Positions 24,607 to 35,712 of a DNA stretch of 64,000 nt are shown one piece after another (position 1 is the first letter of the stretch; each line of letters begins with the position of its first letter). Origin of the DNA: Microplitis mediator (lineage: Eukaryota; Arthropoda; Insecta; Hymenoptera; Braconidae); NCBI RefSeq assembly GCF_029852145.1, contig NC_079971.1, forward strand, positions 10,831,697 to 10,895,696, read 5' to 3'. The translations under genes and the position numbers were made by a program. Under the pieces are notes generated by a model. It worked only from the letters and a program-made list of their open reading frames with translations, was not told where the DNA came from and ran no database searches.

Positions 24607-25640
24607 AATTAGTGCTCATTAAGTGCTGTCGATCCAGCTTAAGAGAATGCTTGAAAAAAAATTTCTAAACATATTTAACATACCTAACAATGCTAGTTCG
24701 ACAATCACTAAACATAGAGCGGACGAAATCGAGGGATTTGAATCGCTGCGCACATTTTTGTCGCATCAAGAATTAAGTGCTCATTAAGTGCTGTTGATTT
24801 AGCTCGAGAGTATGCATTGAAAAAATTTTTAAACGTTTATAATGCACATACAATGCTAGATTGACGATCACCGAGCTTGGAGCGGGCGAAATCAAGAGAT
24901 AGGAATCGCTGCGCACAGTTTTGTCGCAACAAGAATTAAGTGCTCATTAAGTGCTGTTGATTTAGCTCGAGAGTATGCATTAAAAAAATTTTTAAACGTA
25001 TTTAACATACCTAACAATGCAAGCTCGGCGATCACCAAGCATAGAGTGGCCAGATTCAAAAAATTTAAATCGCCGTGCACATTTTTGTCGCAAAAAGAAC
25101 TAAGTACTCATTAAGTGCTGTCGGTACAGCTGAATAGTCTAAATTAAAGAAAAAAATTTTATAGATTTATTATATCTTACAATGCTTGCTTGACGATTAC
25201 TAAGCAGAAAACAGTTGGAATCGAGGGATTTGATTCACTGCCTACGTGTTGGTCGAAAATACGATTAAGTTCTCATTTAGTGCTGTCGATACAGTTGAAG
25301 AGTGTACATTAAATAAAGTTTTAAAGACTTATTATACCTTACAATGCTAGGTCCACGATTTCTAAGTAAAAAGTAGATAGAATCAAGGGATGCAAATTGC
25401 TGTGTACTTTTTGGTCGCAAATAGAACTAAGCGCTCATCAAGTACTGTCGATACAGCTAAAGTGTGTACATCAAATAAAGTTTTATAGACTTATTATTCT
25501 TTACAACGCTAACTGGAGGACTACCAAGCACAAAGCAACTAGATTCGAGGGATTTGAGTCGCTGCGCACTTTGTCGCTGTAAGGAGAGTTAAATGCTTAT
25601 TACGTGCTGTCGATACAGCCGAAAATTTTTCGTTGAATTA
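24607..25640. repeat. 165-bp satellite, seven units
   Basis: Units start with AAGTGCTCATTAAGTGCTGT-like sequence near 24610, 24775, 24940, 25101, 25267, 25430 and 25591. Each unit also carries ACAATGCTAG, CGATCAC and CGCTGCGCAC-like blocks. Units diverge progressively toward the 3' side. About three units survive in the right arm (39000-39480). Confidence 0.85.
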
Positions 25641-26854
25641 TATTATCATGTATTTAATATGCTTTTCAATTTTATTGTACAGTCACCAAGTGTTGCTGAC
25701 TACAATGTTCCGCACTATTTTTTTCAAAAAGTGTTAGATGAACCGTTAGATTACAGAGGTTTCAGTTATTAGGTACTCATATATCCCACTCAATATTCAA
25801 TGCGTAACGTTACTGCTGACATAGCTGACAAACGTTTTAAAATAGTATATTGTCTAGTTAGGATACTAAGGTAGCCTTCATGTGACAAAATCAATGTTTT
25901 TAGCACGAGTCGTAAGGTTACATACACGGTCCGAAGGCCCGCATACGTTTCCCGGAGACGTGTGCTGAAATCATTGCGCTTGCCGGATAAAGACTGTCTG
26001 AGTGTCGTCCTATGCACTACATTTTATTCAACAATTGCCTGATTTACGCGATTAATGACAATCTGCGAAGCGATGTCTGTGGCTGCTTAGGGACACGGTG
26101 TACCCAGCAAATTACAACAAACCATCGGCTTTAAAATTTAGAATTTATATTTGATTGATTTAAAATTCACTCAGGAAATTACGATACCTGAACTCAAACC
26201 TGAGCTAAACAATTTGAGTAATCGTTTAAGTCTCAAAATACAAGGATTCCCATTGCTGGAACGTTATAGCTCCCTTCGTAAATTGCAGAGGGTGGTGTCT
26301 TACTTATTGCGATTCACGTTCAACACAAGGCACACAAATCTGAGCCGTTCAGGCCCTTTGAGTTCTTCGGAGATTTCTACTGCCCACAACCTCATCATAA
26401 TGCTTACCCAATCCTCATCCTTCTCTCGAGAAATCAATTGTTTAAAAATAAATGAATCTTTGCCCGAATCCAGCAAGTTAATTCCTTTAACTCCATACTT
26501 GGATGATACAGGAATTTTAAGGGTTGGTGGTCAACTTCAGCGATCTTCTTTGCCCTTAGATCAGTGTCATCCCATCCTTTTACCTGCACACCATCACATA
26601 ACTCATCTCATTATAAGCGATGAGCATACACGCCTCATGCACGCTGGTGCCCAAGCGACTTTATATTCAATTCGCCAAACTTATTGGCCGTTAGACGCAC
26701 GAAACGCTATAAGAAAAATTATTCATAAGTGCTTGCCCTGTTTTCGTGCAAAACCTCGTTTAGCTGATCACGATCCCGGTCTCTTGCCTGAATATCGCGT
26801 CATAGCTGCGCGGCCTTTCCTTAAAACCGGAGTATATTATTGCGGTCCGTTATA

Positions 26855-28628
26855 CACTAATGCAAAAAATTAAAGGAGCAGAAAAATTTTATAAATTTTT
26901 TAGTGATTTTTGGAAGGCTGTAACTTGGTGAAAAAAAATCTTATCGAAAATTTAAAAAAAGCATTTTATAGCTGGAAATCTCTAGTTTAGGTGTATTTTT
27001 TTCAAAATTTTTTCAAAGCTCCGATTATTGCGCAAACATGAGAAATGCCGCGAGCCAAAAAATTTCTAAATTTTTTTTTTTTTCCGAAGAGCCCACGGAC
27101 CGCGGAAAAATTCTTTCAACTAAATGAATGCATACATCGTTTAGCAAATTTATTCAGCTTCAATTTGGTTTTTTTTTTTAACCTCGTAGGACGATTTGTC
27201 GCAGAGATATCAGCCTTCAAACAAAAAATGATCCTTTTGGCTTTGATCTTCGATATTTCAGGTACCAATGATCGCACAGAACGTTAAAGGGCGGCGTTGA
27301 AAACTTGAATAAATTCCCTACAAGACCCTGTCATCATTTTTTGAAAAAAAAATTTTTTTTTATTTTTAACATCCACTAGAAGAAAGTACAAAAAAATGAC
27401 TTTTTTTGGTTTTTTAGTAAATCAACCGCTACTCTGCAAATATCGATAAAAAAAAATAATGATGCCAGGGACTTTTTTAGCTTAATGTACCCCCAAGACC
27501 CCTGTAAATTTTTAAATTGATCTATCGAACCGTTTTTTGGAAATCATTGATCAAAGTTTAGCTAAACAATTAAAGGAGCAAGTTTTATTCCTTTAATTGT
27601 GTAATCATAATCAAAATGAAAAAAATTTTTTTTTTCGACTTTTCTCAAATTTTTGCGTTGATAACTCAGCAAATGCAAGGAAATGACAAAAAAAATTAAA
27701 AATTTCCAAAAAATCGTAGAAAAAAAAAAAATTGAAACTTGTTTTTTGTGTTCTAAATTTTTTTTTTGATATTTTTTGGAAATTTTTAATTTTTTTTGTC
27801 ATTTCCTTGCATTTGCTGAGTTATCAACCCAAAAATTTGAGAAAAGTCGAAAAAAAAAATTTTTTTCATTTTGATTATGATTACACAATTAAAGGAATAA
27901 AACTTGCTCCTTTAATTGTTTAGCTAAACTTTGATCGATGATTCCCAAAAAACGGTTCGATAGATCAATTTAAAAATTTACAGGGGTCTTGGGGGTACAT
28001 TAAGCTAAAAAAGTCCCTGGCATCATTATTTTTTTTATCGATATTTGCAGAGTAGCGGTTGATTTACTAAAAAACCAAAAAAAGTCATTTTTTTGTACTT
28101 TCTTCTAGTGGATGTTAAAAATAAAAAAAATTTTTTTTTTCAAAAAATGATGACAGGGTCTTGTAGGGAATTTATTCAAGTTTTCAACGCCGCCCTTTAA
28201 CGTTCTGTGCGATCATTGGTACCTGAAATATCGAAGATCAAAGCCAAAAGGATCATTTTTTGTTTGAAGGCTGATATCTCTGCGACAAATCGTCCTACGA
28301 GGTTAAAAAAAAAACCAAATTGAAGCTGAATAAATTTGCTAAACGATGTATGCATTCATTCAGTTGAAAGAATTTTTCCGCGGTCCGTGGGCTCTTCGGA
28401 AAAAAAAAAAAATTTAGAAATTTTTTGGCTCGCGGTATTTCTCATGTTTGCGCAATAATCGGAGCTTTGAAAAAATTTTGAAAAAAATACACCTAAACTA
28501 GAGATTTCAAGCTATAAAATGCTTTTTTTAAATTTTCGATAAGATTTTTTTTCACCAAGTTACAGCTTTCCAAAAATCACTAAAAAATTTATAAAATTTT
28601 TCTGCTCCTTTAATTTTTTGCATTAGTG
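26855..28628. mobile_element. 1,774-bp palindromic MITE (Tc1/mariner-like ends)
   Basis: It begins CACTAATGCAAAAAATTAAA and ends with the complement; the two halves mirror each other around about 27740. TA lies on both sides (26853-26854 and 28629-28630). The right arm of the duplication keeps the uninterrupted site near 37757-37775 with one TA fewer, so boundaries and the TA TSD are direct observations. No transposase ORF. TA TSD and CACT ends suggest Tc1/mariner mobilisation (inference). Confidence 0.9.
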
Positions 28629-29279
28629 TATATAAAAGAAAGACGACTTCGTAACCGCAGCAAACTCAAGGTCTATGTGGCCATCTATATATGCATGTCC
28701 ACCCAGGCTGTACACCTGGAGCTGGTTTCCGATCTTACCACGGAAGCCTTTCTCACCAGCCTCAAGCGCCTGTTTTCTCGAAGGGGAAAGTCTTTTGAAA
28801 TTTTTTCTGATAACGCAACAAAGTTTGTAGGTGCTGACCGAGAATTACATTCATTATTCGAGTCAGCTGAGCACCAAACTCCTTAAGCAATATCTTGGTA
28901 CTGAAGGGATTGCTTGGCATTTTATACCTCCCAGATCTCCTCATTTTGGAGGGCTCTGGGAAGCCGCGGTCAAATCCTTTAAAAGACATTTAATTAGAAC
29001 TGTTGGATACACTTTATTGACATACGAGCAGTTAGATACATATATAATCGAAATAGAAGCGATATTAAACTCTCGTCCTTTGTCACCTATGTCCTCTGAT
29101 CCCAATGACCTTTTACCCCTGACCGCTGGTCACTTCCTAACTGGTGGTCCATTGACTAGCTATCCGGAGATCAACTTCTCCAGCACTCCATCCAATCGCC
29201 TGTCTGCCTGGCAACAAGCACAAAAGTTGAAGCAGCATTTTTGGGAACGTTGTCATAAAGAGTTTCTGAACAACGTAAT

Positions 29280-29525
29280 CAGTTCATGATGATAAGGACG
29301 GGCAGGTTATTAATAAATAAGATATTAGTATTCGTGGTTATTACGTTAAGTATATTACAGGTATAAAACAATATATATAGATACAAGATACACGTCCGTT
29401 TAGGATGGTGTACTGGTAAGAACAAACCACTATACATAGATTGGCAATGGTCATTAGTATAGCTAATACATTCTGGTAACTTCTGGAACATACTAGCACT
29501 TTGAACCTTGCCCCTCAACAGTTCA
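29280..29525. mobile_element. 232-bp insertion with a 7-bp TSD in the integrase C-terminus
   Basis: CAGTTCA occurs at 29280-29286 and 29519-29525. Removing 29287-29525 restores continuous reading into the C-terminal module seen uninterrupted in the sister element at 34500-34580. The ends match only weakly as inverted repeats (TGATGATAAGG versus TTGAGGGGCAAGG). It is also present in the right arm (about 36875-37113), so it predates the duplication. Confidence 0.7.
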
Positions 29526-29783
29526 CATCACCGATCTGGAAACAACATTCAACTGCAGGTGGGAATGTTGGTGATGATCCTCGAGGACAACCTACCACCC
29601 CTGGCCTGGTCCATAGGCAGAATCACTGCTGTTCATCTAGGAGAAGATGGCATCGTACGCGTGGTAACTCTGAAGACTCAGAATGGCGAGTACAAGCGTT
29701 GTACTAAAAAACTATGCCCTTTGCCTCTGGAGTAAAATGTCCACCCTATCTCATTGAACTAGGATCGTTCAAGGGCGGCGGCA

Positions 29784-30680
29784 TGTTTAGTTGTCTGCAT
29801 TTTTTAAATCAAAATTTAAATAATAAAATTTTTAATATTAAATTATCAAATAGTTCTATAAAAAATTATTGTAATTTTAGTATGAATCATGTCTTTTAAA
29901 AATACTTAATTCTATTGTTTGCCTATTCTATATTTTTATGAAATAAGCCTGGCAGCTGCACATTTTTTCTTATTCATTTTATTTTAAGCTCTTAGTCTTA
30001 TAATGTTTTCCCAATACTTTATTTTATAAATGTTTTTAAGATGACCCCTGGAACAATAACTTGGTTTTCCCAATCTTCTTAAAGTAAGCTACCATGTACA
30101 CCTAAAATTTATTTTCAAACATTTCTTTATTGCTTTCATAGAAATATTTTTATATATTTGTCAAACATGCCATTGTCCATTAAGTTAAATATTATTTGCC
30201 TAGTTTTAATCTTTTAACAGTAAAAATTGTATTCCTTCATGTTTATGACCTTGCGACTTTTCTCAGGTACCTCTATCTCCCGGTCCCAAAATCTCACTCC
30301 TACGTCACGTCTAACTGAGTCCTGCCCTTCTTGGGAGGTCACTAGTCCCTACTTCCCTAATTATTCTCCAATTACTTTCCTTTATTTCCTTCAATTTAGT
30401 CTACTACTAAAATTTCCATCTCCTCCCGGCTTGTTTGTCCACCTTAGTAATTTTTTGCAATCTATCTCATAAGTTAGTGTTAAGTACAATAATGTAGAAG
30501 CAACCACGCTTCAGTCTCTTGTTCATCTCTTTAAATAAATACTTGTCTTAGCATTCAATACAACGTCTTGCTACAATTACTTAGCGCATGAACACTATAC
30601 GTTATATATTATTATAGTTATAAATAATATATAATTTTTTTCCAATATCACTCGAAACAAAATAGTTACGGGGCTAAACC
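29784..30680 (+). repeat. LTR type A (left copy)
   Basis: 897 bp, starting TGTTTAG after the purine tract AAGGGCGGCGGCA and ending GGGGCTAAACC. AATAAAT near 30534. It serves as 3' LTR of the left relic and is followed directly by TTAAAGGTCCTTCGAGCCGG, the leader of the next element, so it is shared between two element bodies. The small ORFs in it are not genes. Confidence 0.8.
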
Positions 30681-31148
30681 TTAAAGGTCCTTCGAGCCGG
30701 ATTAGTTAAAATTGATTAACTATCCAGTGGCATCTTGTATTTCTGTGTTATAATTACGTTGCAATTGCGCAACTTTATTAATAACGAGTCAGTGCGTGCT
30801 CAACAAGATTTAAGTGCAATCACAGTTTACAGTATCAAGCATCGACCGGTGAACCCATCCCCATCGTTTGTTTCTGTTCAACAACTGTTATCCAGTGGAA
30901 ACGACGTCGGCTGTTCCAGTTCAACTTCTAGTATCCAGAGTCTGCAGTGCTTTTTCATCAAGTTCTGTAATCATCATCCAGTTGATAAAGTAAGTTAATT
31001 GACTTCCAATTTCCTGACACTTCTTAATTATATTATTTCATTCCTTGAATATTTTTGGTTATTGCCTTTATTTTGATTTTTTCGCGTTTTTTTATCATTA
31101 TTATATTAAATTCACTATCTCACTATCACGGAAGCTCTTATTAAATCA

Positions 31149-32649
31149 TTGACCAACAAACGGGCTGGTGCCAAGAAATCTTTAACTGCTTATTCTAATT
31201 TTTTGGCCAAATTTGGACCAGAAACTGATGACTCGGTTCTCGAAAAAAGGTTTCGCGAAATAGAGGAAGTGCGCAATAAATTCCTCGGGTTTCAAGAAGA
31301 TCTTGAAGGCTTGCAGGATGAATCTGATGAGCTTTTTGCACATCGTATTGAATTTGATGAAATGTATTTTAATGAATATGGTATCGCTACTAAACTTTTG
31401 GCGCAGTATTCAAAAAATTTCGCGACGCCTGTAGCTCCTTCGCAAGATTCGTCTCAAAATATCGCGCCACAGCAAGAAAATCTCAATGCTCATGATACGG
31501 AAGCAAATACCAGTAACTTAACGCTTTCAATTAATAATGAGGTGCTCGACCCGCCTGCAGTGATCTCAACAAGCCAGGAGCAAGTTTTTCCTAGGCAACC
31601 CGACCCTGATCAGCAAATTGGAGTTTCTCATGATTTGAGTCCTCGCAATCAACCGCAGTTAATGCCTTAAGCTGCGCAAAGCTTCTCGTATGATCCTTAT
31701 GCTAATACTGCATCCGGATTGCCGACTATTTCGTTGCCAACTTTCAAGGGGACTTATGACACTTGGTTGGGTTTCCATGATTTGTTTAATTCTCTTATTC
31801 ATAAGGATTTAAATATCCCACCTGTTCATTAGCTGTTTTATTCAAAAGGTTGTTTGAAAGGTGAAGCAGCTGAGATAATTGAGGCCATTGAGGCTTCTGA
31901 TGAAAATTACGAAGTGGCTTGGGAACTTTTAAAAGAAAGATATGATGACCGTAATTACATACGGGATTGTCATATTATAGCCATTATAGATATGCCTTCT
32001 TTATCTAAGGATATTATCAGTGCGATCTTTCCTGGATAGCTTACAGAAGCACTTACGTGCTCTCAAGGCTTTGAAGGAGCCCATAGCTTCATGGGACTCC
32101 ATATTAATCATTATTCTTCGTGAAAAACTTAACTCTTCCGCCCGTGAACGGTGGGAGGATGTCAGTACCGGTGCAGGTCGCTCTACTATTAAAAATTTTA
32201 TAGAGTTTCTTAAGCGACGCGCTCAATTAGAAGGTGTTAGAGCGCAGACTTCAGCTTCAAAACCTGTACAAGAAAAGCAGAGTTCTCGGCATCATAATAA
32301 TGATAATAAACCGCAGCAATCATTCATGGCTGCCACGCATGAGCAGCGGTGTGTATACTGTAATGAAAACCATCAAGCATACACTCGCAGCAAGTTCGCT
32401 GCCTTAACTCCTTACGCTCGGTTCGAAGCATCAAGAAACGGTGGTTGGTGTACCAATTGCTTAAAAAAGAACCACCGATCGTTCAAATGTACATCTCAAC
32501 CGTGCCGTAATTGTAAGCAAAAGCACCTTACGCTTTTGCACTTTGAAAAAGGTAATGATCCTTCTGGTCAAACTAATGGAAATCAAGTTTCGTCACATTT
32601 GCCACAAGTACTACGAGCATGCATGCTCAATCATCATCACAAGCGGTAT
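31149..32649 (+). pseudogene. gag: BEL/Pao Gag with stops and a frameshift
   Basis: Helical N-terminus; a conserved Pao-type segment LPTFKGTYDTWLGFHDLF after an in-frame TAA (31668-31670); a TAG at 31830-31832; and a frameshift near 32020-32038. The C-terminal frame (32020-32649) carries FLDSLQKHLRALKAL and a cysteine-rich RNA-binding region: CVYCNENH, WCTNCLKKNH, CRNCKQKH. It would have packaged element RNA. Three lesions make it a pseudogene. Confidence 0.8.
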
Positions 32650-33230
32650 TAGCCACTGCTATCGTTGACCTAGTTAATAGTCAAGGTAAAAGTAAACCTT
32701 GTTGTGTATTTTTGGGTGCTGGTTCTCAAGCGCATTTTATAACTGAGGACGTTGCAAATTCATTAAATTTCGTTAAAAAACCTACAAATATTTTTGTCAC
32801 AGGCATTGATAATACTTCTACTTATGTCAGTTTTTCTGCACGTGTTACATTGCGTTCTCGTGTCAGCAAATATGAAAAACGGCTGATTTTTTAATTATAC
32901 CTCAAATCAGCCAAACTATGCCTTCTATTTCTATCAATCAGGCTGCGCTCGATTTACCTAAAAATATACAACTGGCAGATCCTGATTTCTTCAAGCCTTC
33001 CAAGGTGAATGCCTTGATTGGAGTCAAATTATTTTACAAATTGCTCAGCGTAGAACAAATATCATTAAAAAAACCACCCTGAGGCGGTATTGCCAAAAAC
33101 ACAATTGGGTTGGATTGTTGCCGGTGAGCTCAATCAATTTCCTCAGGTTACAAGTGTATCTTGTCATATGGCTGTTCAGTCAGGCCCTCCAGACGTAAAT
33201 TTAACTCGTTTTTTGGGAGCTTGAGGAACT
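32619..33230 (+). pseudogene. BEL/Pao protease remnant, active-site Asp lost
   Basis: The aspartic protease region reads VFLGAGSQAHFI where retroelement proteases have a D-S/T-G triad, so the catalytic aspartate is replaced. The frame ends at a TAA near 32892. Later pieces (QLGWIVAGEL, SVSCHMAVQSG) in other frames show the pre-RT linker. It stops at the RT deletion junction. Confidence 0.7.
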
Positions 33231-34761
33231 TTCCGCCGCCGAAGAGTATAATCTTATTGAAAGATATAGCTCATTCAGCAAGCTACAGAGAGTTATTGCA
33301 TACATAATGCGTTTTATTTACAACGCCAAATTCAATAAGCAGCGTAAATTGGGTCCATTAAGCACCGATGAACTTTCCCAATCTCATAATTTAATTATTA
33401 AAATGGTCTAATTATCATCATTTGGAAAAGATATCGAATTAATAAGTAAAGGTAAACAGCTTCCTGCTACTAGTAAATTAATTCCATTGAACCCAATTTT
33501 GGATGACTGTGGTATCCTGCGTGTTGGAGGCAGGATCGCACATGCTTCTATAGCTTCGGACCAGCGCCATCCTATTTTATTGCCGAGCCAGCATCATATT
33601 ACAAGGATAATTATACGAGCAGAAAACATAAGGCTTAAGCATGCGGGAATACAGTCGACTCTATATTCTGTACGTCAGGTATATTGGCCTTTGAACGGCC
33701 GGAGTAGCACGAGGAGCGTAATTCACAAATCTGTGCCCTGTTATCGTGCTAAGCCACGTCTTTTAGATCATCGTACGGGAGTTCTACCTTCTCTACGTGT
33801 GACCTCTTCGAGGCTCTTCCTTCGCGTTGGTGTGGACTATTGTGGTCCCTTTTATATAAAAGAGAAACGTCATCGAAACCGCGGTCGCATAAAGGTTTAT
33901 GTAGTGGTATATATATGCATGTGCACAAAAGCTGTGCACTTAGAACTCGTCAGCGACCTCACAACGGAAGCTTTTATTGCAAGCTTGAAGCGCCTTTTTG
34001 CGAGAAGGGGAAAATCCGTAAGAATTCACTCCGACAATGCCACTAATTTTGATGGAGCTAAAAACGAGCTAAACGAGCTCTATAATATGTTTAATTCTGA
34101 AGTGCATCGGAACGCTATATTAAATTTCTGGAATAAAGAGAAAATCTCTTGGCATTTTATTCCTCCCAGGTCTCCTCATTTTAGAGGGATTTGGGAGGCT
34201 GCAGTCAAATCATTCAAACATCACCTTGTCCGTACCGTAAGTAATGTCTTGCTTACTTTTGAGCAATTAGAGACATATATTATTGAAATAGAGGCAATAC
34301 TTAATTCTCGACCCATATCTCCTATGTCCTCTGATCCCAACGATCTTCTCCCATTGTCTCCTACCCATTTCCTTATTGGTAGCCCATTGACTTCTTTTCC
34401 AGAGAATGACTTCCCGGAAACACCAGCTAATCGTTTGTCAGCCTGGCAGCATGCTCAGCAGCTTAAGCAGCACGTCTGAACACGCTGGCATAAGGAATAT
34501 CTGCAGCAACTTATCAAATTCAGCGGATCTCGTTCACAACCACCTAATCTCAAGGTCGGATCATTAGTTCTCATTTTTGAGGAGAATTTGCCTCCTTTAA
34601 AATGGGCTCTAGGACGCATCGTCACTGTACATCCGGGCCAGGATGAAATTGTAAGAGTAGTAACACTCAAAACCAAAACCGGCGAATACCAGCGATGTGT
34701 CAAGAAGCTCTGCCCTCTTCCCATAGATGAAGAAGATGATGACTTCACCCCATTTGATTGA
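33230..34761 (+). pseudogene. BEL/Pao integrase with near-complete domains
   Basis: The open stretch 33487-34479 carries the zinc region (HAGIQSTLYSVRQVYWPL, VPCYRAKPR) and a catalytic core with all acidic residues: GVDYCGP, SDNATNF and the glutamate in IWEAAVKSF. A TGA at 34477-34479 sits where the sister copy has Trp. In the same frame the C-terminal DUF5641-type module (VGSLVLIFEENLPPLKWALG) runs to TGA at 34759-34761. A stop near 33410 and the RT deletion upstream mean it is not expressed as a normal polyprotein. Confidence 0.85.
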
Positions 34762-34785
34762 GCCAGACCGTTTAAGGGGGCGGCA

Positions 34786-35634
34786 TGTTCAGTCGCGCAA
34801 TTTTAATTATATATTTTTTAATTTAAATATTTTTTATTATATTGTAAAATAATTATTTTGTCTAGACTTTAGAGTTTAAATTGATTTGTTTAAAATGCAT
34901 ATTTAAATGTACACTTAAATTTCATTTTTTACTTAAGTTTAAAGTTGCTTATTTGTTCATTGCAGTCTTAGGCTTAAAAATTATATTAAGTTATCGCCAA
35001 ATAACTGGATTTTCCCAGTCACTAGAGTATTATATTTTAGAAAATATTCAAATATTCATAGCAGAACAGATGGGTATGCCCGGTCATCCTCTTCTAGTCA
35101 TAAAGTGTACATTTAGACATTTTTGTAATCTTTTAGCAATATTCTGGGTTTATTTCCTTTGTTGTAGTCTGCATATTATTATAAAATTCAGTAGACGTAC
35201 TTATAAGTTTGGTAAACATTGCTATTAGGGTCCGGACATACCGTTACCTCAATTATCCTCAGGTATGCCGTTGGACCCAATGACGTCAAATCTTGCACCT
35301 GGCCTCTCTCGCCACCTACACCTTCCCAAGAACTGTCCCTTGTTAATTACTCCTCCTTCTGGTCACCTGACCTACTTGCCATTCGTTGACAACTTTTCCT
35401 ACTTCCTATTTCCCTATTCCCACTACTGAATGTTGTAATGACCCACGCCCTGGGTCAAGTTATCTCAAAATATTGTAAACTATTGCAAGTTCAGTTACTC
35501 TTGAAAATATCACAGTCGCATAAATAAAAATACTAGTTCACTTAAATCTTGAATATATTTTTTGGTGCAAAACTTATTGCAAGTCTTGCACATAACAACA
35601 ATCACTTACGGTAAACCAACCGCGAGTCTGAACA
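34786..35634 (+). repeat. LTR type B of the central BEL/Pao element
   Basis: 849 bp, TGTTCAG...CTGAACA, after the purine tract GGGGGCGGCA, with AATAAA near 35523. Similar in plan to LTR A but clearly diverged. It is followed by TTGGACCTTCGAGCCGGATT (35635 on), a second copy of the leader start seen after LTR A, so the 3' side once continued into another element body. Confidence 0.8.
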
Positions 35635-35712
35635 TTGGACCTTCGAGCCGGATTAGTTAAAATTAATTAACTTTCCAGTGGCATTTTCTATTTTTTGTGT
35701 TATAATTACCAA

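Larger units (their letters stand above)
26151..29735 (+). pseudogene. pol: BEL/Pao integrase remnant (left arm), split by two insertions
   Basis: Integrase zinc region with HAGAQATLYSIRQTYWPL and CLPCFRAKPR precedes the catalytic core. The first catalytic aspartate is lost: GVYYCGP where the sister element has GVDYCGP. SDNAT and the third acidic residue in FGGLWEAAVKSF remain. The frame is cut by the MITE (26855-28628), shifts frame near 28831-28886, and is cut again at 29287-29518. Then the C-terminal module (VGMLVMILEDNLPPLAWSIG) runs to a stop at 29733-29735. Gag, protease, RT and RNase H are absent. An inactive relic. Confidence 0.85.
24487..30680 (+). repeat. Left arm of a large inverted duplication
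   Basis: Matches the reverse complement of 35713-39550. After removing the MITE (1,774 bp + TA) and a ~577-bp satellite segment absent from the right arm, it is about 3.84 kb, against 3,838 bp on the right. ORF translations in the two arms are identical; I found only scattered base changes in the satellite. Contents: 165-bp satellite, BEL/Pao integrase remnant, 897-bp LTR. Confidence 0.85.
30681..34785 (+). mobile_element. BEL/Pao element body between the duplication arms
   Basis: Leader 30681-31148, gag 31149-32649, protease and pre-RT segment about 32640-33230, integrase 33230-34761, purine tract TTTAAGGGGGCGGCA, then LTR type B. RT and RNase H are missing: the text passes from the TRFWELEEL-like pre-RT segment (33210-33240) straight into LIERYSSFSKLQR of integrase. 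It cannot be autonomous. Confidence 0.85.

Noticed and set aside
27611..27923. Phe/Lys-rich ORFs in the palindromic MITE
   Set aside because: Mirror-image translations of A/T runs.
30227..30472. 81-codon ORF, also at 35921-36166
   Set aside because: Lies wholly inside LTR type A; no domain, and its duplication is explained by the inverted repeat.
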